Of a stretch of 61,204 bases of DNA, positions 17,170 to 26,282 are shown in pieces. A program made the translations under genes and the position numbers. Within the stretch, counting starts at the first letter, position 1. Every line of letters begins with the position of its first letter. The stretch is from assembly GCA_028866945.1 (NCBI GenBank), contig JAGWHE010000004.1:1-61204 (forward strand), in the 5' to 3' direction. The DNA is from Nitrososphaerota archaeon (GTDB lineage Archaea; Thermoproteota; Nitrososphaeria; Nitrososphaerales; Gagatemarchaeaceae). The notes beneath the pieces are model-generated. The model was given only the letters and a program-made list of their open reading frames with translations, ran no database searches and had not been told where the DNA came from.

Positions 17170-18277
17170 ATCCGAATTCCCCTATCTCTCTGACTTTGCG
17201 GATGTCGAAACTGCGGCAACCGACTTCAGTTTTTAAGACTTCCGACACCGACGGTGAGACGAGTTCGCCGCTTACGAACCTCTTGACCGGGAGGCCGCCG
17301 TCCAGCTCGGCCCTGATGAGAAGGGCCCTCCCCCTGGCGGTGGCCGAGGCCCTGTAGACCGTCTTCATGGCTGGCCTGTTGTTGGGCCGCTGGAACGTGA
17401 CCGAGGCTCCCCTGAAAGCCGATTTCAGCTCCCGCAGAGCCTCCTGACCCACCTTCGTCGCAGCCTGGGCACGGATGTCGGTGATGAATCTGAACGGCGG
17501 GAGGCGAGTGGGCTTGGAAGGCAGCACCCTCCCCGCCGAGACCGCCAGGGTCCCCTTCCGGAGCCTGGCCCCGAGCTTCTTCGGCAGCTTCCTCTTCCTC
17601 GGGTTCTTGATCTCGGCGACGAATGGCCGCCCGGGGGCGAAGACCCGGCTTTCTCTGTCTTCGCTTCCCAGCCAGGTGAACACCACCCTGGTGCTTCCGC
17701 AGATCCCCCCGAGTTTCTTGCCGAGGACTTCCTCCACACTGGGCTTCCGCTGGTATCCGGTGCCACGGCATTTCTCACACCCCGACCCCCGACACTCCTC
17801 GCAGAACGACCTGCGCTGTGCGATGCCTGCAGGCTTCGCGTATCTGCCATAGTAGAACAGGGGCTTCGACGAGAGCAGGACTTCCCCCACTTCGAAGTTG
17901 GCCAGGACGGTGACGTCGGGGTTCTTCTTGTCCAGCCGCTTCCTGGTGGAGCGGGATACGAAGGAGGCGACGAGTCTAGCTGCCTGCGTCTTGATCGTCT
18001 CCCTGCCCTTCAGCTTCAGGTCGGACCGCAGCTCGTCTTCCTTCTCTTGGACCCCTTCGGGGAGAGAGACTCCGACCGCGAAGGTACGGAAATCATAGAA
18101 GCGCAGCTTCCTCACTGCTTGCTCGCCCATGGCCTCCGTCCTGTCCATGAGTCCTGAGCAGACGACGCATTCGGCGCCGGGCACCACCGCCAGTCCGGGC
18201 GCTTCCGCCCCCTCCCTTTCGGAGCAGTACCTGCAGAGCCTGTAGGCCTGCAGCGTCCCCGACACTCTATCCTTCAC
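17135..18277 (-). CDS. pus10: tRNA pseudouridine synthase Pus10
   Basis: Makes pseudouridine 54/55 in the tRNA T-loop. 380 residues. The N-terminal THUMP-like domain has CRYC and CVVC zinc pairs (15/18, 37/40). A second Cys cluster (159-170) precedes the catalytic motif GSEDRESRV with D207, then GRPFVAEIKNPRKR. GTG 18277 overlaps the srp54 stop by about 11 bp. It lies in the SRP54-Pus10-L21e-RpoF operon, a conserved archaeal order. Confidence 0.95.
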   Translation of the reverse strand: MKDRVSGTLQAYRLCRYCSEREGAEAPGLAVVPGAECVVCSGLMDRTEAMGEQAVRKLRFYDFRTFAVGVSLPEGVQEKEDELRSDLKLKGRETIKTQAARLVASFVSRSTRKRLDKKNPDVTVLANFEVGEVLLSSKPLFYYGRYAKPAGIAQRRSFCEECRGSGCEKCRGTGYQRKPSVEEVLGKKLGGICGSTRVVFTWLGSEDRESRVFAPGRPFVAEIKNPRKRKLPKKLGARLRKGTLAVSAGRVLPSKPTRLPPFRFITDIRAQAATKVGQEALRELKSAFRGASVTFQRPNNRPAMKTVYRASATARGRALLIRAELDGGLPVKRFVSGELVSPSVSEVLKTEVGCRSFDIRKVREIGEFGFAEIARSEEKN

Positions 18278-19589
18278 CCATGCGCCGCATCATCTGACGG
18301 AGCTCGCGGCCCTTGCTCGTCTTCACCAGGGTCTTCATCTGCTTGTATCTGGCGAGCAGCTCCCTCACATCCTTCTCGCTCCGCCCTGAACCCCTCGCGA
18401 TGCGCTTCAGCCTGCTGGAATTGATGGTCTCGGGGTTGTTCTTCTCGTCCCCTGTCATAGACTGGATGATCGACTTGTAGACCTTGACCCTGCCCTCGGC
18501 CTTGTCGAGCTCCTTGGCGTCTACCTGGCCGGAGAAGCCGGGTATCCGCTCCAGGACTTTCTTCAGCGACCCGAACTTCTTCATCTGCTCGAACTGAGCC
18601 AGGAGGTCGTTCATGGTCATCTTCCCCGTCATGACCCGCTGCGTCATCTTCTCGTCCACGACGACCTCGGCGTCCCTGACCATCTCCATGAGCGACTTCA
18701 GGTCTCCCATGCCGAGCAGCCGCCCGACGAACCTCGTCGGGGCGAACTCCTCGAGGTCGTCTATCCTCTCTCCGGTCCCTATGAAGAAGATCTTGGCTCC
18801 GGTGGCCGCGGACGCAGCCAGGGCTCCGCCCCCCTTGGCCGCGCCGTCGAGCTTGGTCACGATGATCCCTCCGACAGGCGCCGCCTGATGGAACGCCAGG
18901 GCCTGGTTGTAGCACTGCTGCCCGATGGTACCGTCTATCACCAGCACCGTGGCGTCTGGCTTGACCCCACTGACGATCTCCTTCATCTCCTGGAGAAGCC
19001 CTTTCTCCTCCTTGTGCCTCCCCGCCGTGTCTACGATGATCAGGTTCTTCGTATCTTCGAACTGCTTCTTCCCCGCCTTCGCGATCTTTACCGAGTCCTT
19101 CTCCTTCTCGTCGCTGTAGACGTCCACCCCGGACGAGGCGACCAGGGTCTTCAGCTGGGCGACCGCGCCCGGCCTGAACGTGTCGGCCGCCACCACTCCC
19201 ACCTTGAACCCACGTTTCGAGTAGAGCCTGGCCAGCTTCCCCGTAGTGGTCGTCTTCCCCGACCCCTGGACCCCCAGCATGACGAGGACGTTGACCTTGC
19301 CCTTGTCGAGCTGCAGGCCCCCTTCGCCTCCCAGTAGCCTGGCGAGCTCTTCGTAGAGTATCGAGACGATCTGATCCTTCTTGGTCACCCCGGGGGGCGG
19401 CTTGTCTTCCAGCGCCCTCTTCTGCACCCGGTCGGTGACCTCCAGGGCGATCCTGACGTTGACATCTGACTGGATAAGCGCACGCTGCAAGTCCCTGACG
19501 AACTCTTTGACGCTCTTCTCATCGACGACGTTCGAGCCGACGAAGCGCTTCACCGCCGCCTGGAGCCCTTCTCTCAGGGAGTCTAGCAT
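18267..19589 (-). CDS. srp54: Signal recognition particle 54 kDa protein
   Basis: GTPase that binds signal sequences and delivers ribosomes to FtsY. 440 residues: N domain, then G domain with [21 protein letters not shown] and TKLDG, then a Met-rich M domain. ATG 19589 lies 29 bp from a TATA box shared with the divergent Dph6-like gene. Confidence 0.96.
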   Translation of the reverse strand: MLDSLREGLQAAVKRFVGSNVVDEKSVKEFVRDLQRALIQSDVNVRIALEVTDRVQKRALEDKPPPGVTKKDQIVSILYEELARLLGGEGGLQLDKGKVNVLVMLGVQGSGKTTTTGKLARLYSKRGFKVGVVAADTFRPGAVAQLKTLVASSGVDVYSDEKEKDSVKIAKAGKKQFEDTKNLIIVDTAGRHKEEKGLLQEMKEIVSGVKPDATVLVIDGTIGQQCYNQALAFHQAAPVGGIIVTKLDGAAKGGGALAASAATGAKIFFIGTGERIDDLEEFAPTRFVGRLLGMGDLKSLMEMVRDAEVVVDEKMTQRVMTGKMTMNDLLAQFEQMKKFGSLKKVLERIPGFSGQVDAKELDKAEGRVKVYKSIIQSMTGDEKNNPETINSSRLKRIARGSGRSEKDVRELLARYKQMKTLVKTSKGRELRQMMRRMGEG

Positions 19590-19613
19590 CGAAACCGCCG
19601 ACCCAGTTCCGTC

Positions 19614-19622
19614 TATTTAATA
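19614..19622. promoter_or_regulatory. Shared bidirectional TATA box, srp54 / dph6-like
   Basis: TATTTAATA is nearly self-complementary. The srp54 ATG lies about 29 bp to one side. A GTG at 19645 lies about 27 bp to the other side, which supports that GTG as the original start of the Dph6-like gene. Confidence 0.6.
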
Positions 19623-19644
19623 CCTCAAAGGCTGACTGCGTCCG

Positions 19645-20359
19645 GTGAACTGAGACGAGGGTAGGTGCGCTCTTCTCCGGCGGCAAGGACTCTACCTATG
19701 CGGCCTGGGAGGCCTCGAAGAAGGACGAGCTGGAGTGCCTGATCACTCTGTTCCCAAAGTCCGAGATGTCCTTCATGTTCCATTTCCCCGACCTGATGTG
19801 GACCCGGCTCCAAGCCGAAGCCATGGGGGTCCCACAGCTCACTGCGGCGACCGAGGGGGTGAAGGAAGAGGAGCTGGTCGACCTCAGGAAGGCGATCGAA
19901 GGCGCGAAGGCGGAGTACCGCCTGGAGGGGCTCTATACCGGGGCGCTCGCCAGCGTCTACCAGAAGACCCGGGTGGAAAAAATATGCGGCGACCTTGGCA
20001 TCGAGTGCATCTCTCCCCTGTGGGGCGTAGACCCCGAGGCGCACCTGCGAAGGCTGGCCGCCGAACAGTTCTCCGTCATGGTCGTCAGCGTGTCCGCCCT
20101 CGGGCTGGACGAGAGCTGGCTGGGGAGGGTGCTGGACGAGCGGAGCATCGACGAGCTGGTGGCCCTTGGGAAGAAGTACAGGTTCCACGTCGGGCTCGAG
20201 GGAGGCGAAGGCGAGACGTTCGTCTTGGACGCGCCCCTGTTCTCACAGAGGATCGAAGTCCGCTCGGCCGCAAGGCACTGGAAGGGGGACTCGGGGTACC
20301 TCGAGATCACGGACGCTGCCCTGGTGCCGAAGCCTAGGCTGAGGGCGCCGGGGGCCTAG
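19645..20359 (+). CDS. dph6: Diphthine-ammonia ligase (Dph6-like), apparent frameshift at codon 3
   Basis: An ATP-pyrophosphatase family protein that amidates diphthine on EF2. The conserved PP-loop reads VGALFSGGKDSTYAAWEA and later LEGLYTGALAS and GGEGETFVLDAPLF. That frame opens after a TGA at 19646 and has no ATG, GTG, TTG or CTG before the PP-loop. The first standard start, ATG 19766, would delete the catalytic loop. GTG 19645 has perfect TATA spacing but runs GTG AAC TGA; removing one base gives MNETRVGALFSGGKDS. This is either a sequencing or assembly indel or a real mutation. The 3' end overlaps the convergent protease gene. Confidence 0.82.
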
Positions 20360-21533
20360 TGCCGAGGACCAGGTCCACGGTCATAGTCTTACCGTTCCTC
20401 ACAATCTGAACGACGATGGTCTGCCCAGCGAGGGCACGCCCTGCCAGATACGAAGAAAGGGCGTCTGTGTTGATGATCTTGGTCCCGTTGATGGAGACGA
20501 TGATGTCACCGCCTATCAGGTAGCTCGTGCCTGCCACCGTCGCGGTCTGTGTCCCCCCTCTGAGCCCAGCCACGGCAGCCGGCCCTCCTGCCGTGACGTT
20601 CTCAATGAGTACGCCGTAGGTGACGTTCGACTTCTGCAGCTGCGCCAGCTGGTAGTTCATGTCGACGGAAGAGATCCCCATGAGCGGGTGAAGGTCGTAG
20701 CTCCCAGTGGTAATCAGGAACGGCAGCTCCGCGAGGATTGTGTCTGACGGGATCGCGAAGCCCACCCCCTGGGAGCTTACCACCGTGGCGGTGGTTATCC
20801 CCACCACGGCGCCGTTGGCGTCGAGGAGGGGCCCGCCCGAGTTGCCGGGGTTTATCGCCGCACTGAATTGGATCACGTTCGCAATCGCATAGTTGCCCGC
20901 CAGGCTCTCCGAGATCGTCCTCCCGAGCTGGCTCACTATCCCGACCGTCATCGACCCGGACAGCCCGAAGGGGTTCCCGATGGCCGCCACGGGCTGACCG
21001 ACGGCGAGCAGCGCCGAACTCACCAGCCGCAGAGGATGGAACTCGTACGTTGGGGCGCCCACCTTCAGCACGGCAAGGTCGCTGTAGCCGTCGGTGCCGA
21101 GGACCGTCGCGGGATATGAGTCGCCGTTCTGGAACGTCACAGTGACGCCGCTCACCCCTGCCACCACATGGAAGTTCGTGACTACGTAGTATGCGCTGGA
21201 GTAGTTCACCACGATGCCCGAGCCCAGCACCGTCGAGTTAGTGAGTCCCGACGACTGCGTTCCCTGGACAGTCACGATCCCCGACGAGTCCGCCTGGTAG
21301 ATCGCGACGCTGTTCAGCCCGAGCGAAGTGCCGTTGGCTGACTGCGTGATCGCCGCGAGCTGGGTCCGGAGCTGGGCGTTCTGGCTCTGAAGAGAATCGA
21401 TCAGGGCTTGGTCGGAGTTCGAGTTGGGTGGGTTCAGGCTCGCGGCGAATGAGAACGTGACAAGGAAAGTGACTGCGACAGCCAAGACCAAGACCCCCCA
21501 GTAGGCCGCTCCGACCCCCCGGCGCACCAACAT
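20334..21533 (-). CDS. HtrA/DegP-like membrane-anchored serine protease with PDZ domain
   Basis: 399 residues from ATG 21533. One N-terminal membrane helix (about 10-33), a coiled-coil-like stretch (DSLQSQNAQLRTQL), then a trypsin-like domain with H122 (TNFHVVAG), D152 (YSDLAVL) and S232 (NPGNSGGPL), then a PDZ domain (LIGGDIIVSING). Acts outside the membrane in protein quality control. TATA ATAATATA lies at about 21569-21577. A TTG at 21563 is in frame but too close to the TATA. Confidence 0.9.
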   Translation of the reverse strand: MLVRRGVGAAYWGVLVLAVAVTFLVTFSFAASLNPPNSNSDQALIDSLQSQNAQLRTQLAAITQSANGTSLGLNSVAIYQADSSGIVTVQGTQSSGLTNSTVLGSGIVVNYSSAYYVVTNFHVVAGVSGVTVTFQNGDSYPATVLGTDGYSDLAVLKVGAPTYEFHPLRLVSSALLAVGQPVAAIGNPFGLSGSMTVGIVSQLGRTISESLAGNYAIANVIQFSAAINPGNSGGPLLDANGAVVGITTATVVSSQGVGFAIPSDTILAELPFLITTGSYDLHPLMGISSVDMNYQLAQLQKSNVTYGVLIENVTAGGPAAVAGLRGGTQTATVAGTSYLIGGDIIVSINGTKIINTDALSSYLAGRALAGQTIVVQIVRNGKTMTVDLVLGTRPPAPSA

Positions 21534-21726
21534 TTCTGAGAGGGCGCGACGCCGGGTGCACAAAAACCTATATTATGAAACGACCTCTTTGACTTTCGCT
21601 CTAGATGAAGGGGTTTAGGGAAGAGCCGTCTGAGTTAACCGATGAAGAGCCAAACCATCGATAGAGCACTTTCGGCCTAGGGTCTACGCAAGCGATCGGC
21701 CGTTGAAGGGGCGCCTCGTCTGAAGT

Positions 21727-21771
21727 CAGATTCCAGAAAAGAAAACAGGACGGAGAGCCGAGAGGCTCTCC
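21727..21771 (-). terminator. Hairpin plus T-rich tail after the exported protein gene
   Basis: On the minus strand an 8-bp perfect stem (GGAGAGCC / GGCTCTCC, 21752-21771, loop of 4) lies 2 bp after the stop of the upstream gene. It is followed by CTGTTTTCTTTTC. The layout matches a transcription terminator. Confidence 0.6.
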
Positions 21772-21773
21772 AA

Positions 21774-22751
21774 TCAGACTGGAAGGGTGGTGTTTGTCTG
21801 AGCGGGGGCTCTGTGCCTGGCCCGCGACCTGAAGCCGAAGTACCCCGCCACTGCCGCAAGCAGGATGACGACGACTCCGAGCTCAATGAATCCCGCCGAG
21901 GATGCAGGTGCCTGGGTGATGACAAGGGAGTCGCCCTGGGGGCTCGCGTATCCCTGCACGGCCACGACGCCCGTTGGATCAGACGTGGCGGACAGAGAGT
22001 AGTTCTGTCCGTTGTAGTCCAGGGACGAAGTGAACTTGGACGAGCCCGAGATGGTCTTGGTGAACGTCGTCGTGTTGGTGGCTGAATTGTAGTTCTTGGT
22101 CCACGCGCTCAGAGGGGTGTCAAGTTGCGAGAAGTTCAGGGTGGGCTGGTTCCAGACGCTCCTGCCGCCGAAGTAGTCAAGCAGGAAGCTTGCGGCCGTC
22201 GCGCGCGATGCCAGCGAGCTCTGGATGGTCGAGCCTACCATGTTGATGTCGACAGTGTGGTCTTCCATGTCAACGTTCATGGCGCCTTGGATGACGAACG
22301 ACCGCCATCTCAGGTCAGCCACGACGGTGCCGTTGACCACCTTGAAGACCCCGGAGACCCAAGCTGTGATGTTGGTGACTTTGTCGATGACCAGCGCCGT
22401 CGAGTTGCCGGTCACCGTGTAGTCGAGGGGGGCCACTGTCATGTTCCGCACGGACAAGTGGCTGTCTTCGTTGTCGAAGCTCCCCTGGAGCTCCATGGCT
22501 CCGCTCGAGTCGCCCGTGAACGACGAGTTCAGCTTGACCGACGAGCTCACGTTCTCCAGGTACTTGGAGACCGCGGACCCGGCCGGGTAGGTGAACACGA
22601 TCTTCGTCGTGCTGACGCTGTCGACTTTGGCCATGCCAGTCGACGGGTTCAGGTTCACGGTGAGGGTCGAGGCGTTCGCAAGCGGCGCAGACGAAAGGAG
22701 GATGAGTGTCAATGCGGTCAATGAGATTGTGCTCTTTGCGAATTTCTTCAT
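21774..22751 (-). CDS. Exported surface protein with C-terminal membrane anchor, function unknown
   Basis: 325 residues. A Sec-type signal peptide (about 1-28, ending ANA) and a C-terminal membrane helix with basic tail (IELGVVVILLAAVAGYFGF then RSRARHR) flank a beta-rich, Ser/Thr/Asn-rich outer domain. It holds many NxS/T sequons that AglB could glycosylate. No known catalytic motif is seen. It stands alone with its own terminator-like hairpin. Confidence 0.75.
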   Translation of the reverse strand: MKKFAKSTISLTALTLILLSSAPLANASTLTVNLNPSTGMAKVDSVSTTKIVFTYPAGSAVSKYLENVSSSVKLNSSFTGDSSGAMELQGSFDNEDSHLSVRNMTVAPLDYTVTGNSTALVIDKVTNITAWVSGVFKVVNGTVVADLRWRSFVIQGAMNVDMEDHTVDINMVGSTIQSSLASRATAASFLLDYFGGRSVWNQPTLNFSQLDTPLSAWTKNYNSATNTTTFTKTISGSSKFTSSLDYNGQNYSLSATSDPTGVVAVQGYASPQGDSLVITQAPASSAGFIELGVVVILLAAVAGYFGFRSRARHRAPAQTNTTLPV

Positions 22752-22827
22752 GAACCGTAAACCCGCCGTTCCGAGGTTAAACCTACGATTTTGAACGGAA
22801 ATTCAACGGGGTAGAGCCGAAATGGCC

Positions 22828-23238
22828 CTAGCTTCCGCCCTTGACCCGCATTATCCTGTTGCGGCCCATCATGGCCCAGTACTCCACTTCGGCTCCTGGG
22901 GCAAGATCGCCGCTGAACTCCGACATTTCTTCCGGAGTGGGCTTCGTGGTCTCGAGGACTTCGAACGTGGCCAGATCCATGATCTGGACCGTGTTGTCCA
23001 TGATCGAGGTCACCTGACCCGACCTCTTGTCGATCATCGGTATGTCCACCCTCGACTCCGCCGGCGAGACGTAACTCTTCTTCGAGCCTGTGAACAGCGA
23101 AATGGCGACGAGCCTGACCTTCGCGCTCCCGTGCTTCCCGGGCTTGAAGTGCTCTCGGCTCACCACTTTGCACGGCTCTCCGTCGATGATGATGTAGCTC
23201 CCTTCCTTCACGCTTCCGAGTTCAGCAGGTCTGCTCAA
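22828..23238 (-). CDS. eif5a: Translation factor aIF5A
   Basis: 136 residues. The hypusine or deoxyhypusine site is K35 in FKPGKHGSAK; an SH3-like domain is followed by an OB fold. It relieves ribosome stalling at proline-rich sequences. TTG 23238 lies about 34 bp after TATA GTTTATTTAG. Deoxyhypusine synthase is not in the window. Confidence 0.96.
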   Translation of the reverse strand: MSRPAELGSVKEGSYIIIDGEPCKVVSREHFKPGKHGSAKVRLVAISLFTGSKKSYVSPAESRVDIPMIDKRSGQVTSIMDNTVQIMDLATFEVLETTKPTPEEMSEFSGDLAPGAEVEYWAMMGRNRIMRVKGGS

Positions 23239-23373
23239 TGATAAGCGGGGGTGCCTCGCCGAACAAGCTAAATAAACGTCTCAGTGGCTGAAAGTCCCGT
23301 CCGAGTAAATGACGTTGCGACTGCTGTCCGCTTCTTCGACAAGGCAAGAATGAATCCTTGAAGGCCTCCCTAA

Positions 23374-23868
23374 TTGTCTGAGCCGGCATACGTCCTCGAC
23401 TCGACGGCGTTCTACGCTGGAATCCCCTACCAGGGGAGCGGCCGCTACTACACGACCTATCTTGTCCTTGAAGAGGTCAAGCACCACAACGTCGGGGCGT
23501 CATTCATCCAGACGAGGGTGATGGTCACGGAGCCGACGCCGGACTCGGTGAACAGGGTGAAGACCACGGCTGCCAAGACCGGGGATCTGGGGGCCCTCTC
23601 GCAGACGGATATCTCGCTGCTGGCTCTGGCCCTCGACCTCAAGGGGAGCGACGGGAGCGCGAGCCTCATCTCCGACGACTTCGCCGTCCGAAACGTGGCC
23701 CAAGTCCTCTCTATACGCCTCGCACCGACCTCGATGAAGGGTGGGGAGTGGAAGAACCTCTCCTGGAAGATCTACTGCAGGGGGTGCGGGAAGACGTACA
23801 CCAACCCCAAGCTCACAGTCTGCCCCGTCTGCGGGACGCAACTGGCCAGAAAGGCGTCAAACAGTTAG
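23374..23868 (+). CDS. nob1: rRNA maturation endonuclease Nob1
   Basis: 164 residues: an N-terminal PIN domain (VLDSTAFYAG with the first acidic residue, later QTDISLLALAL and SDDFAVRN) and a C-terminal zinc ribbon (CRGCGKTY, CPVCG). It cuts the 3' end of pre-16S rRNA. TTG 23374 follows a TAA. The gene is divergent from aIF5A. Confidence 0.92.
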   Translation: MSEPAYVLDSTAFYAGIPYQGSGRYYTTYLVLEEVKHHNVGASFIQTRVMVTEPTPDSVNRVKTTAAKTGDLGALSQTDISLLALALDLKGSDGSASLISDDFAVRNVAQVLSIRLAPTSMKGGEWKNLSWKIYCRGCGKTYTNPKLTVCPVCGTQLARKASNS

Positions 23869-23900
23869 GTTCGAGTGGGCCAACCCCAGACGGGATCTCG

Positions 23901-24593
23901 TTGTCCGTGAGAAGGGCCGGGAGACGGAAGCGGAGGACAGCCATCATCGCCCTCGCGACTTGCGCGCTGGTGGTCGGCTCACTGGCTGTCTTCTATCTGC
24001 TCCCGCACCAGCCCAAACCAATCATCCTCTACGTGGACCAGGGGAACGGCGCGGTGAACGCTTCCAATTTCAAACCGATGCTCAGCTTTGCATCTGGCCA
24101 CGGCTTCAACACGGTCTTCTTCCAAGTCTATCGGGCGGGGGTGCTTCTGTTCAACGGCACGGAGCTGGCTTCGTTTGCAAGTCAGGCTCACCAGAGGGAC
24201 TTGAAGATCTTCTTCGCCCTATACCTCACCAATTCGACCCAGACCATACCCGGCGCAGTCATGCATCAGGGGGAGGACGGGGTCAGCCTCGACATGTCGG
24301 GGCTCCCCTCCGCCGTCCAGGGGGCCCTGCTTCAGGACCTGTCGAGCTCGTGCAGCTGCCAGACCGCGGTCACCACGACCGACATGGCGTCTCCTCTCAG
24401 GCCTGACCGTCTCATACTGGAGACCTACGGCGACGCCGCGAGGCCATACGTGAGGCAGGGAATCGTCTCCAGCGTTGGGGTCTTCGCGACGACCAGCCAG
24501 CAGGACTACCAAGCTCAGTTCCAATACGACCTGAACCACAGCGACGGGGTCATGGTCTTCGACTACGCCGGGTTGCTCAGAAGCGGCTACTGA
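23901..24593 (+). CDS. Membrane-anchored exported protein, possibly TIM-barrel-like
   Basis: About 230 residues from TTG 23901. A short basic N-terminus (RRAGRRKRR) and one membrane helix are followed by an outer domain. The pattern YVDQGNGAV, MLSFASGHGFNTVFFQVYR, DLKIFFALYL and VMVFDYAG resembles barrel proteins such as glycosidase-like folds. No catalytic residues can be assigned. The frame continues upstream inside nob1, but that part is an overlap artefact. Confidence 0.65.
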   Translation: MSVRRAGRRKRRTAIIALATCALVVGSLAVFYLLPHQPKPIILYVDQGNGAVNASNFKPMLSFASGHGFNTVFFQVYRAGVLLFNGTELASFASQAHQRDLKIFFALYLTNSTQTIPGAVMHQGEDGVSLDMSGLPSAVQGALLQDLSSSCSCQTAVTTTDMASPLRPDRLILETYGDAARPYVRQGIVSSVGVFATTSQQDYQAQFQYDLNHSDGVMVFDYAGLLRSGY

Positions 24594-24651
24594 TGGGCTG
24601 GCTGACCGGGGCTCCTTTATACCGGAAGAGCATTCCAAACCGACCTTCCCC

Positions 24652-25017
24652 ATGGAATGGGTCCTACCAGTTTTCGCCGTCGGAGGCGCAGTCCTCATGG
24701 TGACGATGTACAAGCTCACCCAACTTTCCAAGGAGCCCGACGGGTGGTGGACCAGCGCCCTGCTGCAGGATCGGCGGGTGAAAGTGAGGACCGACTGGAA
24801 CCTCTGCATGGGAGCCGGGAGCTGCACCGAGCTGGCGCCGGGGATGTTCAGGCTGGACTGGAGCAAGAAGAAGTCAAGGTTCGACCCCGCCCCCCTGGAG
24901 ATGCTGGACGACAAGACCACCAGGGCGGAGGAGATCTTCAGGGCGGCGCAGTCGTGCCCCTACAGGGCGATAATCCTGGAGGATCTCGACACAGGAGAGC
25001 GGCTGTTCCCTCAGTAG
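24652..25017 (+). CDS. Membrane-anchored 3Fe-4S type ferredoxin
   Basis: 121 residues. An N-terminal hydrophobic helix (EWVLPVFAVGGAVLMVTMY) is followed by a single-cluster ferredoxin domain: CMGAGSC (C-x5-C), then SCPYRAIIL with the last cysteine. This C-x5-C...CP pattern is the 3Fe-4S (or single 4Fe-4S) ferredoxin of the kind paired with P450s and other oxidases. No redox partner is adjacent. TATA CTTTATACC lies about 33 bp upstream. Confidence 0.82.
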   Translation: MEWVLPVFAVGGAVLMVTMYKLTQLSKEPDGWWTSALLQDRRVKVRTDWNLCMGAGSCTELAPGMFRLDWSKKKSRFDPAPLEMLDDKTTRAEEIFRAAQSCPYRAIILEDLDTGERLFPQ

Positions 25018-25102
25018 AATCAGCTTCCATTGGTATGCTACGGTTTTGCTACTAATACCTAGGATACTACTACGCTTATATGGAACTGGTTGTATAGTGG
25101 TT

Positions 25103-26104
25103 TTGATTAGTTTGAGATACCCTAGAACATCCGTTTTGCAGGTTTCGGACAGGTGCCCTCAGTGTGGCAAGAGAACACTGGTGGAAGACGCCAACACGGG
25201 CGAGCTTTCATGCAACAACTGCGGCTTTGTGGTTACCGAGCGTGCCGTCGACCAGGGGCCCGAGTGGCGGTCATTCGGCGATGAGAAGGGCCAGGACAAG
25301 GCACGGACCGGCGCGCCGACTTCGATTACCTACAGGGACATGGGACTGTCCACTATGATAGGGCGTTCTAACCGCGACGCCTCCGGCAGGTCATTCGACT
25401 CCCCCATGCGGAGCAGCATCGACCGGCTCAGGAAGTGGGACAACCGGTCCCCGGCATTCGGCAACCAGGAGAAGAACCTCAGCATAGCTCTGCGCGAACT
25501 GGAGAAGATGGCCGATAAGCTCGGCGTCTCACGGGCAGTCAGGGAGAGGGCAGCCTACATCTACAGGAAGGCGCTCGACCGCGGTCTTCTAAGGGGCCGC
25601 TCCATCATCGGGATCTCGGCCGCATCCCTCTACGCGGCCATGCGGGACACGGAGACTCCAAGGACGCTGAAGGACATAGCCGCCGCCGAGAACCTCGACA
25701 AGAAGTCGGTCGCACGCGACTACAGGATCCTCGTCAGAGAAATGGACCTGACCATGCCGGTTGCAGACGCAGCCAGGAACGTCAACAGGATCGCATCCCA
25801 GGTGGGACTCTCCGAGAGGGTGGCCCGCAAGGCCATCGAGATCGTCAGGATCACCGAAGAGAAAGAGATCTCGGCAGGCAAGTCCCCCATGGGGCTCGCC
25901 GCCGCGTCGCTCTACCTCGCCGGTGTCATCGAAGGAGAAATCAAGACGCAGAAGGAGATCGCCGAAGCCGCCGGGGTCACCGAGGTCACAGTCCGCAACA
26001 GGTACAAGGGACTCAGGGCCGACCTCGGCAAACAGCTGGGCCTTGTCGATGCCGAGACTCCGGCCACCGTCCCCGTCCTCCAGAACCGGGCTGTCGCAGC
26101 CTAG
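25103..26104 (+). CDS. tfb: Transcription initiation factor B (TFB)
   Basis: Recruits RNA polymerase to TBP-bound promoters. An N-terminal zinc ribbon (CPQCGKRTL...CNNCGFV), the B-reader region with GPEWRSFGDE, and two cyclin repeats ending KEIAEAAGVTEVTVRNRYKGL. TTG 25103 lies 25 bp after TATA CTTATATGG (about 25073-25081). TTG 25136 closer to the ribbon is an alternative. The promoter region is clearly more AT-rich than the surroundings. Confidence 0.95.
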   Translation: MISLRYPRTSVLQVSDRCPQCGKRTLVEDANTGELSCNNCGFVVTERAVDQGPEWRSFGDEKGQDKARTGAPTSITYRDMGLSTMIGRSNRDASGRSFDSPMRSSIDRLRKWDNRSPAFGNQEKNLSIALRELEKMADKLGVSRAVRERAAYIYRKALDRGLLRGRSIIGISAASLYAAMRDTETPRTLKDIAAAENLDKKSVARDYRILVREMDLTMPVADAARNVNRIASQVGLSERVARKAIEIVRITEEKEISAGKSPMGLAAASLYLAGVIEGEIKTQKEIAEAAGVTEVTVRNRYKGLRADLGKQLGLVDAETPATVPVLQNRAVAA

Positions 26105-26174
26105 CCGCCGTACCCTTTCATTCGGGGAGCCCGCCGGCCTCTCGAGCAACGACGGGCAGGATTCTTGGATAAAG

Positions 26175-26247
26175 TGGACCGGGGGGGAATTGAACCCCCG
26201 ACCTTCCGCGTGCGAGGCGGACGTTCATACCGCTGAACTACCGGCCC
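26175..26247 (-). tRNA. tRNA-Ala (anticodon CGC)
   Basis: A 73-nt cloverleaf. The acceptor GGGCCGG pairs with CCGGTCC, giving the G3-U70 wobble that identifies alanine tRNAs. Anticodon stem TCCGC/GCGGA encloses loop CTCGCAC (anticodon CGC). The T-arm contains GGTTCAATTCC. Discriminator A73; CCA not encoded. No intron. TATA-like CTTATACAAG lies about 28 bp upstream on the minus strand. Confidence 0.95.
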
Positions 26248-26282
26248 TTGATTTCGGCCTCGTCCCATTCCTTGTATAAGAG

